Below, piece after piece: positions 46,086 to 57,685 of a stretch of 64,000 bases of DNA. The translations under genes and the position numbers were made by a program. Under the pieces are notes generated by a model. It saw only the letters and a list, made by a program, of their open reading frames with translations, had not been told where the DNA came from and did no database searches. How positions within the stretch are numbered: position 1 is the first letter of the stretch; each line of letters opens with the position of its first letter. Source of the stretch: Micropterus salmoides (Eukaryota; Chordata; Actinopteri; Centrarchiformes; Centrarchidae); assembly GCF_014851395.1 (NCBI RefSeq), contig NW_024041039.1:7059177-7123176 (forward strand), read 5' to 3'.

Positions 46086-49000
46086 CTGTATGTACCTGTT
46101 CTAGGATGCTAGGCCTGTGTATTTACATAAACTATGAAATATTATTCATTGTTGTTAAGTTGTTGAAACAGTTGCATGTTTACAATGATGACTGGGGGAA
46201 TGTGAATCTTTAGAGATCTTTTTTTTTCCACAGGTGCGAAAGGAACAGATGTTCAAGTTTGGTTTAATTCAATTAAATACACAGATGCTCCCTATGTGTT
46301 TTGGGTTTGAATCTTCACCTGACCGAAATAGATATGGCATATGCACTTGTTGTCAGCGCTGAAAACAAGTGTATAAAAGAGATGATTCAGGGAGTGTGAA
46401 CTATAAGCCTCAATTCTTTGGATGGCCAAATCCTTTTTGTCACCCTTCTTTTTTTTACTTTTGTAAAAAAATACTTTTGTGTTGACACGGAAAAGTGGGA
46501 TGTTGCAGAAAAAGTCGTACAATTGTAACTAATAAAATAAAAGTGACAGTGGACTCCCCAAAAGTGGATTCAAAACGTCAGTCAGCCCTTTCAGTTTCTC
46601 ATCTTTGAGTTGTCTGTAATGGTGTGATATAATGATCATGGTGAATATTTAAAGGCCCGTTTACAGTAAGTAGACTGTGACTGGGGGAATATTATAGTAT
46701 GTACATTCTGTACTATGTATAATTTACAGTCTGGTGGATTTATATAGTTTTTCTACACCCCAAAGGCCACCCATTACATCCAGTTCTTGGATTTACCACA
46801 ACCAGAATGACTTATGATCATATAATGAATTAATATTCTATAAGCATTCATTTTCATTCAGCTAATGTGCTACTCGGCAGCAATTACATTTGCATGAAAG
46901 TCACTTCAATTAAAATATGCTCAAATGAAGACATGAATGAGAGATTCATCAATTAATATCTCCAGCTTATATTGTAAGATGGATGAGGGTGCTTAGAAAT
47001 GAAACTCACACCATTATTCCATCTGTTCCTGGCTAAAACCCTCAGATTTCAGAAGCGACTTACTGGTCATGGGATTTGAAAGCCTGCAGTGGAGTATTGA
47101 GGTGTGACACACACACTTTGATTTCTCACAGGATCATAACAAATTGATCCATCCTCCTGAGGCAGTTTGCTTTTGCAAACAAAATTCTGCAGCAATCAAT
47201 GTAGAGCCTCCACTCGACTCCCTCCATTGGTGCAACACTGAGCATCAACTACTAGACAGAGATAGAGGTGGTGGATGGGTAACTTCCGTGCACTCGTAGC
47301 CAGCTCTGCAGCTAATGAGGGAATCTGCAAGTTGCAACACAACAACAACAACAAGTCAATTGTGAGGGAAACATATTGAGCCCAGCTGATGGTGTGTATA
47401 CATCAGCACCTTGCAGACAACGCTGTGGACCAGCTAATGGTGCTGTGGGCCATTAGCGTTGGTAGGACAGGTGGGAAAGTGTGCCGGCGCGCTCAAAGTG
47501 TGCAGTTAGCGCTTGGCTGTGTGCAGCAATCCCCTGGCAGGCTGACGGATGAGAGAAGCAAGGGGTGCAACTCCAGCTGCTCGCCACTGTGCCTCACCAC
47601 CCGCCGTCATGCAGAGATGAAGTGCCAATTGATATCTTCAGTGGTAAGCTGTTGTGACAGTTCCTTTGTAAATGTTTGGACACGGCTGTTTAAGCACCGC
47701 CATCTCGCATCTCTTTGACTTTTAAGTTTCTCCCTGAGGGTTCTCTTTTTTATTTTTACTGACTTTATAGGTTCCCCAAAGCCACACTGCAGAGCACATC
47801 CCGTGCACACCCCCTTCCTGTCGTCAACCTTCCTGACATATTGCTGGTTGCCCTCACTTTTCCCTGTTACACTACCAATTTAACTTCCACAAAAATTAAA
47901 ATAATTGCAGAAATAAATGAGCTTCACCTCCATCTGTCCTCTCAGTTTTTCCGTGACACACTCAGCTTTCAGAGAACGAAAAAGTCCGGAGTTGCTGTTT
48001 TGCATAGTGATGTGGTTATTATCGCTGTGATGAGGAGGTAAGGGAGGGTGACAGCTGTTTTTAAAACCTGAGCGCGCTCACTCCAGAAAAGGGATTTTTT
48101 CAGCAGTTTTTCCCCTCCCTTATCTGCAAACGACTGTATTCTTCCCTGCCACTATTCTCTCTGTCCACCTCATTAGTTTGGAGGCAGGAAACCAAATTAC
48201 GTTAAATTACAAAGTCATCAAAGGCCATCTGAAGTCCTGTCTCAGCAAGCAGGCCCCTGCACAACAGCACAGGGGGGCCCTGCGTGCAAAATAACGCTGA
48301 ATTCAGTCACAAAAAGACATAAGCACCAAAGGATTTAGAGGATTTAGTTAATTGACCATCGTGCTGTCCAGTTGTGAAACAGAACCATTACCAAAGGAGA
48401 GGAGAGTCTTTTGGCTCTATTCAAAATGAATAGCACATTGTTCTCTGTACACTGCGATTACATGAGTAACATGGAAGAGAAAGAAAAACATTCAAGAGCG
48501 CTCCTAGAGTGGATTCATTTTCCCAATTATTGGCTCGAATCCAAACAATCCTTGCCAAATCATTATCCACACTTTCTCCCCAAAATAGAACCGTGTCCTG
48601 CCTGGCAAACGAGACTCAACTCCAAATGAGATGAGAGCACGATGTGCACCACTGGTCCATGAATCGCCTTTCCCATTAGAAACTTGTTCATCCTTATTAT
48701 CACGTACTGTATGTGCTGTCTGGCCTCAGCCATTTGCTCAGGCAGAAGGAGAGGAGCGTTTTTCTGCTCATACGGAGGGAAATGAGGCCAGTCAGTCTGA
48801 GGTTTGTTTTTCTGGGACTCTAAGGAGCTTACAGTAAACAGCACACAGGAGCTGCCTTGGGAAGTCTGAGTCCTGGCTGCAGGATGCACATGAGGAGTTT
48901 CAGTGAAAAACAAGACATCCATCAACCAGTTGAAAAACACATGTGATTACGCTGGGAGGTTCAACTCCCTAAAGGACAATGTACATTTTATATGCTATCC

Positions 49001-50869
49001 AGGATTGGTTAATTAGAGAACTGAAGCAATAACAAATCATTATCTCATTGAGCGATGCACGTCAGGTGGTAACTATTCTTTGAAAATGGATCAGCTGGTA
49101 GGTTTTTAGTTAATTTTAGAAAATAACATCCTGCTCTGTCAATCAAAGATGCAAAGGTTTCTGGTAAACCAAGAACTTTTTGTGAGGGATTGCTGCTCTG
49201 TTGTTTGGGAATCTGCATTTTCAAGTTAAAATTACTGACTAATTCATTAAAGCAATTACAAGTGGTGATTCCTTTTTGAAGCACAATTAATACAAGTGTT
49301 TTACTGTACAGAGAGTTTTGTCACTGTAGAAGAATATAATGTTTCTAATGAGTAATATTGAAATTTTCTTCTTTTTTTCTTCTTTTTCATCCTTTAGATT
49401 GTCTCTTTTATTGATGGTAGTCCTCCAGATGGTGTTTTTTATGCTTCTGTCTCCATCTTTGATGTGAGGACTTGCTGTTTCTTACTGGATTATTACGCTT
49501 ATTTCTGGATTAACCACCAAGCTGGTTAACTGTATCTTTTTCTGCTTTCATATACACACATATTTTGTATACAAAGTGTGTACCATAACAACATAAAATG
49601 CAAAAGCTGTTCTAAACTGGTTTTTGGAACGGATATCCTGTCCTCTGCTCTGAAACCTAGAATGTCTACCGGATGTGGCTGTATCATGTTTCCGTTGTGC
49701 CCTGGTAGCATCTTTAAGCAGTCTGTTTCAAAGCAGCCATTTTGTTCAGAGTTGTTTGTTGTTTTACAACCACATTAAATACATTTTGCTTCTCATTTGT
49801 GATCAATATGGTAACACTTTGTAATTAACGTTTTTGATTACTTTACGCAGACTTCTACTTTTTACTAAACTATTCAGTGTTCAGTCTCCTTCTTCACAGC
49901 TCCAGCTTGTTAAATATTAAACTTGTGTTAACTTATAATAAATATTAGCATTTATATACAAATGTACTTTAGACTACTGCCTGCAAATTACATTTTAATT
50001 ATTTAGCAGTTTAATATGGGATGTCAATAAAATACTTAATGAATGCCTATACTAGGAAAATTACGTAAGTACAAGGGAAGAAGCGAAGATTTTAGGGAAT
50101 AAGTTGTGTTTAATGGAGACTTAAATAAATTATTTTATATAAACTATTTAATATATAATGCCTATTTAATAATTACAGGGCATAGTCATTTTATTACTTT
50201 GTAACAAAGGAAAGCTTGGTAAAATTGGGTAACAGTGCTGATATTGCAATGAAGTGGTAATAGTATCACTTATTATAAAATTTAATTATTAAAATCATTA
50301 TGATACTAAAATTGTACTTTGGGGAATTACATTGTTACATTACAAATTTCAAAATTTTCCTCAGTCATCATTATTTAATATGGTATTATTGTTGCTTGTC
50401 CTGGGTATACGGACAAATCTTTATAGCTATAAAATTATTATGTGTATGATTTTAAAATGATGATAGAATACCGAAGGACAATAATGTCGTTGTGGGGTCC
50501 TTAATAGGATCCATCTGACTATCAAAGCTGATGTTGGACAGGGACCTAGACCAGTTTTTATGTCCTCTCATATCATAAACAATTAAGTTTCTGAATGTAT
50601 ATACTTCTATTCAGAAACCGTATTGTGGTTTATTGGACATCATATAGCATAAAGAATAGTATGGGTTTAATGAGTAATTTAATTTGTAGCTTGTAATCTC
50701 AAGCGTTACTGTTAATTTCACACTTGAGATGTGAGCAGCAGCGGGGGAGATGGTCTAGTCACGTGTGGAATTGGGCTTTTGTGATGTCTGATGAGAAGAT
50801 ACTTTGTTGGTATTGTCATAATTGAACTAAAACATTGGCTTCTATGAACTTAACAATCACTGACATTCT

Positions 50870-51545
50870 GTTTTGTCACCACATGACAGCAGCTGCAGTT
50901 TGCTTTGTACTGTCACTGGTGTCATTGGTCTGTCACTGGTGTTCTTAATCATGCCGACAGCTTTGTAAGAACTTGTCTTCTTTTGTTGTTAGAAGAAAAT
51001 TATAACCCAGGATAAACTCCAGTGTCTGCTGTGACAACAGCAGCCACAGTTTGTATTACTCCGTCATTGGTGTCATTCTAATGTCACTGGTGCTATCACT
51101 CATTCAGAGGGATGATCTCCTGTCATCATAGCTGTTTTTTTGTTGGATGAATCAAAGCTACAACAAAAGGTAAAAGAAAACAAGAGGATTGGTGGATAAT
51201 CCTTATGTAACATCACATATTTGCAGTTTATCGCTCACTGATGTCTTTGTGCTGCCACGAAAAAAAAGACACATTTATATTATCGTAAATTGTAAATTGC
51301 AGTGATAAATTTCCCAGTATTATATAAACAAACAAATATTATATGTTGTAACCCATTACTGTGGACCACCAGCTGTACTGTTATATTAATGTCACTGGTC
51401 TGTCACTGCTGTCATCAGTCAGGGGGTTGTTTGTCTGCAAGTCATTTTGGTGCAAAGAAACACATGGAGAGGGAGTGACTGAGTGCTTTACTGTATCACT
51501 GATGTGTCACAAGTGCCATCACTCTCCAAGGAGACTGAAAAAAGA
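50870..51545 (+). repeat. Degenerate repeat block with GTCACTGGTGTCAT words
   Basis: Variants of 'gtcactggtgtcat' and 'tctgtcactggtgt' recur near 50905, 50930, 51063, 51080, 51390 and 51495. They are often preceded by 'cagcagctgcagttt' or 'cagcagccacagttt'. The spacing (roughly 100-300 bp) and the similar order of words suggest a few diverged copies of one unit. Nothing here looks coding. Confidence 0.55.
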
Positions 51546-51736
51546 CATCTCAGTTAGACTGGGTGGGAAGGACTTTGTTGTCAATTTCCCTGTGTTTCAT
51601 CCTGATACACAGGACAGTAGGTAGGATTTATGTTGCATTAATCATTACAATAAAAAATTGCTTTCTAGCCAAGAGTTAGATGAGAAGATACCACTCTCAT
51701 GTCTGTGTGTTAAACTACAGAGCTGGAGCCGGTAGG

Positions 51737-51757
51737 TAAACTAAACTAAACTAAACT
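51737..51757 (+). repeat. (TAAAC)n short tandem repeat
   Basis: Four TAAAC units. Further TAAACTAATCTA-type variants follow at about 51870-51905. Confidence 0.85.
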
Positions 51758-52387
51758 GGCTGTTTGTAAAGTTAACAAGGTAACTGTACATACAGTACAT
51801 TGTATGCTTAGTCAGTAAAACTTTGGACAGATATAGGCTACCTGTTTCCTCCCTTTTCTAGTGTTTATACTAAACTAATCTAAGATAGCTAAACTAATCT
51901 AATCTAAAGCACAGACATGAGTGGTATCAATATTCTCATCTAACTCAAGTTTTATTTTTATTATTAGTATTTTAGTTTTGCCTAAAACAGTCAAATATAA
52001 GTAATCACAATCAGATAATAATAGAAATATTTATAAATCTAAACTCCTCTTCAGGGCATTCCCAGAAACTGTGGGGAAACTATGTTTGGGTCCTCAATGG
52101 TAGCTAGCCCTGCTAATGAAGTTGTCTGTCTGTAAGTTGTGTTTTTTTGTTCATCTGCGCACAAAATTAACAACAAAATAGACCTTCAGATGGAAATCTG
52201 AGAGCAGCAAAAGTAAAAATGTTCATTAACTGGGTTTAGGCTGACTCCCGTTTGTGTTACAGTACATCAAAAGACATTTGCAGTATGAAAGTAACTTTGT
52301 TCATTCTCACACTCGGCCTGGTTCTTTGTCTAGGTTGTTATTGTCACTATGTAGCTAGAGGTCTGTCTCTGTAGCTCTGTCACTCAC

Positions 52388-52522
52388 TCAGGCAGACGTT
52401 GTCGTGGAAAAAAGTGAGGAAGTCATTGCATTGTTCCCTGTGGTTGCCGCTCGCTGCACAGGAGCACCAGGGTCCCACGTTGGATGTGGAGTTGTCAAGG
52501 TAGTTGGGAGTTATTGTGCTTC
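52388..52522 (-). CDS. gfra4: GFRA4-like receptor, D3 exon (second part)
   Basis: The 135 bp exon has a tctacag acceptor and an A|gtgagtg donor. It completes a Gly codon and then reads STITPNYLDNSTSNVGPWCS, CAASGNHREQCNDFLTFFHD and NVCL. TPNY.D.S, PWC.C..SGN…C..FL..F..N.CL is the conserved core of domain 3 in all GFRA proteins, with four cysteines in the expected spacing. NST is a potential N-glycosylation site. Domain 3 packs against domain 2 in the ligand-binding unit that recruits RET. The size and phases are those I recall for this GFRA exon. Confidence 0.96.
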
Positions 52523-54235
52523 CTGTAGAGGGGAGGAGAGGGGGAAACAACACATTTCTGTATGTTTACAGGCATACAGAAATAATACAACTTCTCACAT
52601 TAGGTTTACAACACAATGATTGAATATGAACATCAGATAACATGAATACAGAAGTATTTATTTTATTTAGCTGAACATCTAACTTTTCTTGGTGTCTTTT
52701 GTCATTCAAGCTATTCCAACTGCTGCCGAGTGCCATTTTGAGTTATGTTTTTTTGTTAAGGCCTCATAAAAATGGCAGTTTTAGAGGAAAGGCAAATAAC
52801 TATCTGACTGAGGAGTTTAATGTTCTAACAAATTGAACATAGGAGCAGAATTCAGGCTGATTTAATGTTGTTATGCTTACCCTGATTATGACCTTACCCT
52901 GATTACGATAATCAAATAAAGGAGTTGACATGGCAATTTCCATCATCACAGCATTGCCCTAATCAGGTTAAGACTGACTTATTAAGTGTGCATGTAAATG
53001 TATTCACTGACAGAGAAAGTGAGAGGAATTTAGAAAGAATAGATGAAAGTGGAGGGAGTAGAATAGAGACACAGACTGGCAGGTTAGTTAAGCAGGCAGC
53101 CTGGTGATCAAATGTTGGCTGTTTCAATCTCGCTTGCTGACTGAGCCTGACATTACTGAGCCAACAAAGTTGTACTATGTGTATATGTGAATCAAACCAG
53201 CTAACATTTGCTAAAAATACACTGATCTATGTGAGAGGCAGTTATTTGAGGATGCACTTGTTTTAAATATATATAAAAGAGACACTTGCTTATACAACAT
53301 CCTCCTCTTGATCTCTGTGAGTCTGATGCTACAATAGGTAAAATCAAAGTACAGTGCAGTTTTTCAGCTTTTTCTTTTAATTTTCTGACTTATTAACATG
53401 CATATCCACCTTGGCAGGCAGCTTGTTGGACTTTGATAAGTAAAGTGGGCTGCAGTGCAAAGACCAGGCAGATTCTTTTTGTTCTTTTCAGCTTTTGGGG
53501 CTTTTCAGCAGGAAATGATTGGGTAGACATTCTCCGGGGTAAGGGTAATATAGCCTTGTAGCTTGTATTTTTAAAAGGAGGTGGGAAATAGAATTGCTGC
53601 ACTTTGAGGCAGTGTGGTGAAAAAGTTCTGATTTACCTCCATCGATTTTCTGGGTCCCAGACTTCCAAACAACAACACCTCAGCGTCTCACTTCTACTTC
53701 AGTTGTCTAGAATGGACAATCACTGCTGCAAAGCTTTCTGTCTCTGTCTTCCTACATCTGTCTCCTTCAGTTCCTCCCAAACTAAACAACTTTAACTCCC
53801 TCTCTTAGCAGCAGTTCAGTAAGGCATTGTTGTCCCACAATGACATGTTTAGACTGAGTGGTTTTTAACAACCTTTTGTGCATTATGTGATCTTTTGTTA
53901 GGGTTTTATCTAAACTACAATAAGCTGTGTTCTACGCCTCTGCCCGCTCCCACTCATCGTCACATCAGGGATAATTCTCTCAAAACAGCGGTCAATAGTT
54001 GTAATTGCACTACTTATAATGTCAACGACTTGGCCGGGCATGCTGCAGCCACATTAATCAGCACTCCATCGATCGTTGAACCCGCGCTTCTCATCACAAT
54101 CTTTGATTCATTCTTTTGAGTCCTGTTCAGTGCTCTTGTCTGCTCTCCGCCTTCCTCCCTCTAAAACCTTTTTGTTACTGATCCATCACAGAAAGTGGGT
54201 GAGCCGGAGCTGGCACGAAAAGATTTAGTTCTTAC
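52523..54235 (-). other. gfra4 intron (1.7 kb)
   Basis: AT-rich intron within the D3-coding part. A short direct duplication ('taccctgatta') occurs near 52880-52905. Nothing else was seen. Confidence 0.75.
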
Positions 54236-54345
54236 CTATCAGCCCGGTGTACGCAAGTAGACATGCTGCGTAAGTCTCCTGCTTGCAGCCACTGGCGCTC
54301 TGCTCGGAAGGTTGGCAATCATACTGGAACTGTGCCCAGCGAGAC
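54236..54345 (-). CDS. gfra4: GFRA4-like receptor, D3 exon (first part)
   Basis: The 110 bp exon follows a gctcccacag acceptor and ends ATA G|gtaag. With the last two bases of the previous exon it encodes R, then SRWAQFQYDCQPSEQSASGC and KQETYAACLLAYTGLI. It matches the GFRA signature SRLADF…NCQP……C….Y..CL.AY.GLIG. Three cysteines are at family positions. The phases join cleanly to 57346-57685 (…TGC AG|G) and to 52388-52522 (G|GA). Confidence 0.96.
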
Positions 54346-57345
54346 CTGTGGGAGCAATAACATGCCATCCATCATTTACTCGTGCTTGGCTGCAGCACAC
54401 ATTGTATCACTGAGGGGTGGCACTAGTGTTTTCTCTCAATGACAGAATGTGGATCTGAAAACCACAATGCTCATCTACCTACCTATACTCCTATATTATC
54501 TCCCTCCACCCTTCAAGATTTTCTGCTCTGCAGCACTTTTACCCCCACTCCAGTCACCTGTGGTGACAACACGCCTTCCCCTTTTTTTCTTTCCCATCCC
54601 TAGCAGGTTGTATTGCTGGAAGGCTGCCAAGCTGTAAAGAGTCAATGAGGGGCAAAGATAGGCCTTGGCTCTGCCCTCTAAATACTGCAGGCACTCTCTG
54701 GCAGGCCAGGCCGTGAGGAGATTAGACAAATATGGATCTTCCATACAAATACTCACTCCCACAGCCGCTCTGCCTTCCCCCCTTCACCTTTCCCGCCAGC
54801 CGCCCAGACATCTAGCCTCATCATCATCATCGCACAAGGCTATCGCAGCCATCATATCGCATCATCGGCCCCTGTCGACTGGCATTTGCAACGGGATCCC
54901 CTCAGGGCACCACAACTCCCTGCTCTCCCCTCGTTTGTCATGTCATTATAATGATGTGCGTAAACCTCATAGGCTACGCGCTAAGCGAAGGCACCCTCTG
55001 TAGACTGCCAGTTAATGCTAGATGACTAGTGCGAAATTGGCGAGCCGCACAGGGGCCTTGAGATACTCGATCCATAGGGGCGGCGGTGGAGAATAATGCT
55101 TGATCGATAGCCGTGACAGATGAAGCCCTTTGTCTTCCTGACATTTGAAGAGGAACCAGATTAAATGCTGGTGACCATTGGCTGTCACAGAGAGGAGGCT
55201 GACAGGATGGGTATGAGAACTCCATGTTTTCAGTCTCCAGTGAAATAGAGAGGCATACACCCTCTGAATGTTAATGACTCCATAAGACATTGTTAGTTTA
55301 CAATCAATATAAATTTCAATGAAATCATTTTCCTCAGTCTCTCACACACATATGGATTTAAAGTAGAATAAATATGCTTATTCAGATAACCAGTACAGAG
55401 GGTCAGTTTTCTGCAAACTACTTACCTATACTGATAATGTCTCGGCTGTACACATTGATAAATATTTGCTGATCACTTAGGCAGGAAAGTCATGTGTGAA
55501 TCCCAAATGATAAAAGCCGCTTTAATAATGACTATTTCACATGGCTGCTTCCATCAGAAAATGAATGCAGAATTTAATTGAACTAATTAAACACAGTTAA
55601 TGAGTATAACAATTGAATTAATTAAACACAGCTGACTAATTAAATCTAAATGAACATATCATACCAACCAGACCTAACTTCCAAGATACACAATGCCATT
55701 TATTGTCCTGAGGGAAAGTCAGTGTGTGAGGCTGCCACGTCAACAAAGCACTTCATATTGAAAACAACAGTGGTGGAGATGGAGATTTTCATGGGTAATC
55801 AATTTTCTATCAACAACATACTTTGTGTTTTTTAATCCAAGTTAACATTAAAAATAAATGTCAGCAAGCAAGCTAGTTTGCTTAGCTGCTTACGGGACAA
55901 TAAGCTCACACAGTTTATTCAGGAGACGTATTCATACCATTGACTCCTGTCTCTCCTGTCCACAAACAATGGCTATTTTGTTGAGGAGTATATATTATGA
56001 CAAAGGAGGTTAAATAAAAGTAAACTGTGCATGACAGCTAAGTTACAACAACTTCGTCTGCTTTGGACTCTCCTTTTACTCTGAGGTCTGAGCCCCAGGT
56101 GAGCATACACCTAAGCTACATTATGTTAATCGGTATTTTTAGTTATGTTCATCAAATTAAATCAGATGGTCACTAATACAGATAATTACTGCTAGAATCA
56201 ACAGCTCAACAAAGATTTTTTAGCCTCTTTTATGTCATTGTTTTAGTTCAACCACATTTCCAGCCACAGGCAGCTGCTTTTTGTATTAAAAGCTCTAATT
56301 AAGAGACTGGGTTCAAACTGACAATGTTAGGGACCAGCTGGTTGCTAACTTTGTGGAGTTGACTGCAAAGATGCGGAATGTGTAGGTAGGCAACAATATG
56401 CTAACACATTTCCCATAACTACTTTTCTTTGTCCGTCAGCTAGTGGCCAAAAATCTATTAATGCATCTTTAATACAGGAAACAGCAGCATTATCCTGTTT
56501 TATGTTCTTATTTCCTCACTGTGTGGTGTAAGCTCAATTGTGCACCATTTAGCATTATTTTTGATAATTCAAGAATGTCCTGTTATTTAAAGGGTCTGTG
56601 TGTATTGTGTTGCTTTTTCAGTTTGTATGGCTGAGTTGCTCCAGCTCTTACAGACCCTCCTCAAACTTGCACAAGTCATTTGTAGAATACTTCTCCAGTG
56701 TGAAACAACAGAGAGCAAAAGTAAACAAGTGGCTGGTGAAGCTGGTCAAACATCTAACAAGAAAAAGAGACCCAGATAGTTTTCTCAAGAGCTGGAAGAT
56801 CAAACAAGATGTTGGATGTGTCAGTAACCTCAGGCAGGTGTTTGCTAACAAGTTAAACACAAGAACTCAACGAGCTGATATCAAAGTTTGTTTCTCCATT
56901 CATGTGGGAGTCTACCTTCCGCCTGTAATGTCAATGTTTTTTTGAGTCAGCTTTAAATCTGGACACCAGAGCTCCAGAGCAGCACTTGAACACACCAGGA
57001 CATTTCAAATCAATCAGTATTTGTTGTAAGGGGTAACCTATTTCCTTACTTTACCTATCTGAGTGCACAGTCACCATGAATTCTATTTTATACTATACTT
57101 GGACAAAACAAGAACACAAAACAATGTCTAACCAATTTCTAATAACTATGTTTTCAAAAAGGTTCGGCATTAATGTAATGTGTAAATGAGCTAAAACATG
57201 TAACAATACCTTTGTGATCCTTCAACAGAAGCCACAGTTGCTGCAAATGATAATTTCAATTGAACGATCTCAGGAAATTAAGTGGAAAATGTTCTTGCAG
57301 CAGGCAGGATTTCATTTCAAACAAACAAAATTTCTAATAACCTAC
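54346..57345 (-). other. gfra4 intron (3.0 kb)
   Basis: A block at about 54780-55210 is GC-balanced, rich in complex non-repeated sequence and retains CpG, unlike its surroundings. It is a candidate conserved enhancer. A probable dispersed-repeat relative lies at 56215-56480. No exon was found. Confidence 0.65.
56215..56480 (+). repeat. Dispersed repeat, probable copy D
   Basis: Shares 'cattgttttagtt', 'gttgctaactttgtgga' and 'gctagtggccaaaaa'-type words with the repeat family seen at 2945-3415 and 36695-36990. It is strongly diverged. Confidence 0.35.
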
Positions 57346-57685
57346 CTGCACACGTAGTCTGCTTTGCAGTTCCGCAGCTGAGCCAGGCAGTTGGGCTTCT
57401 CCTTGTCCTCATATGAGCACGACGGCACAATTGTTTGCCGGCGGCGCTCTGCGCAGGCCGTGTCGGTGCAGGGACAGAATAGCAGCTCATGGGTGTAGTC
57501 AGGGGGAACACGGTCAAAGAACTTCCTTAGCGCCTTGTTGCACTTTGGTCGATTACATGGCCCAGAGCGAGCTGATGGCTGGATACAGGAGGAAACGTAT
57601 TCCGTACGAAGCTTCTGACACGTTTCATCTATGTTACATGCTTTGGCAGCATCCAGGCAGCGGTTCACCGTCGTTACTTCAGACT
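57346..57685 (-). CDS. gfra4: GFRA4-like receptor, D2 exon
   Basis: The 340 bp exon (acceptor ctcatag, donor AG|gtagg) encodes domain 2 and the start of domain 3, with 13 cysteines. It opens ESEVTTVNRCLDAAKAC and contains ALRKFFDRVPPDYTHELLFC, PCTDTACAERRRQTIVPSCS and KEKPNCLAQLRNCKADYVC. D2 is the main ligand-binding domain of GFRA receptors, which present GDNF-family ligands to the RET kinase at the cell surface. THELLFCPC and CQKLRTEYV resemble GFRA4 (THALLFCPC, CQRLRSEYV) more than GFRA1 or GFRA2 (MLFCSC), while SYEDKEKPNC is GFRA2-like. Tail-to-tail linkage with atrn supports gfra4; whether it is an a or b duplicate is unknown. Confidence 0.95.

Larger units (their letters stand above)
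42578..52387 (-). other. gfra4 intron (9.8 kb)
   Basis: This is the longest gfra4 intron in the window. It holds fish repeats (45038-45115, 45900-46085), a possible MITE-like stretch near 43620-43800, a degenerate repeated block (50870-51545) and (TAAAC)n at 51737-51757. Balanced, non-repetitive stretches at about 47200-47720 and 48060-48900 could be regulatory. No extra exon with suitable phase was recognised. Confidence 0.7.
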
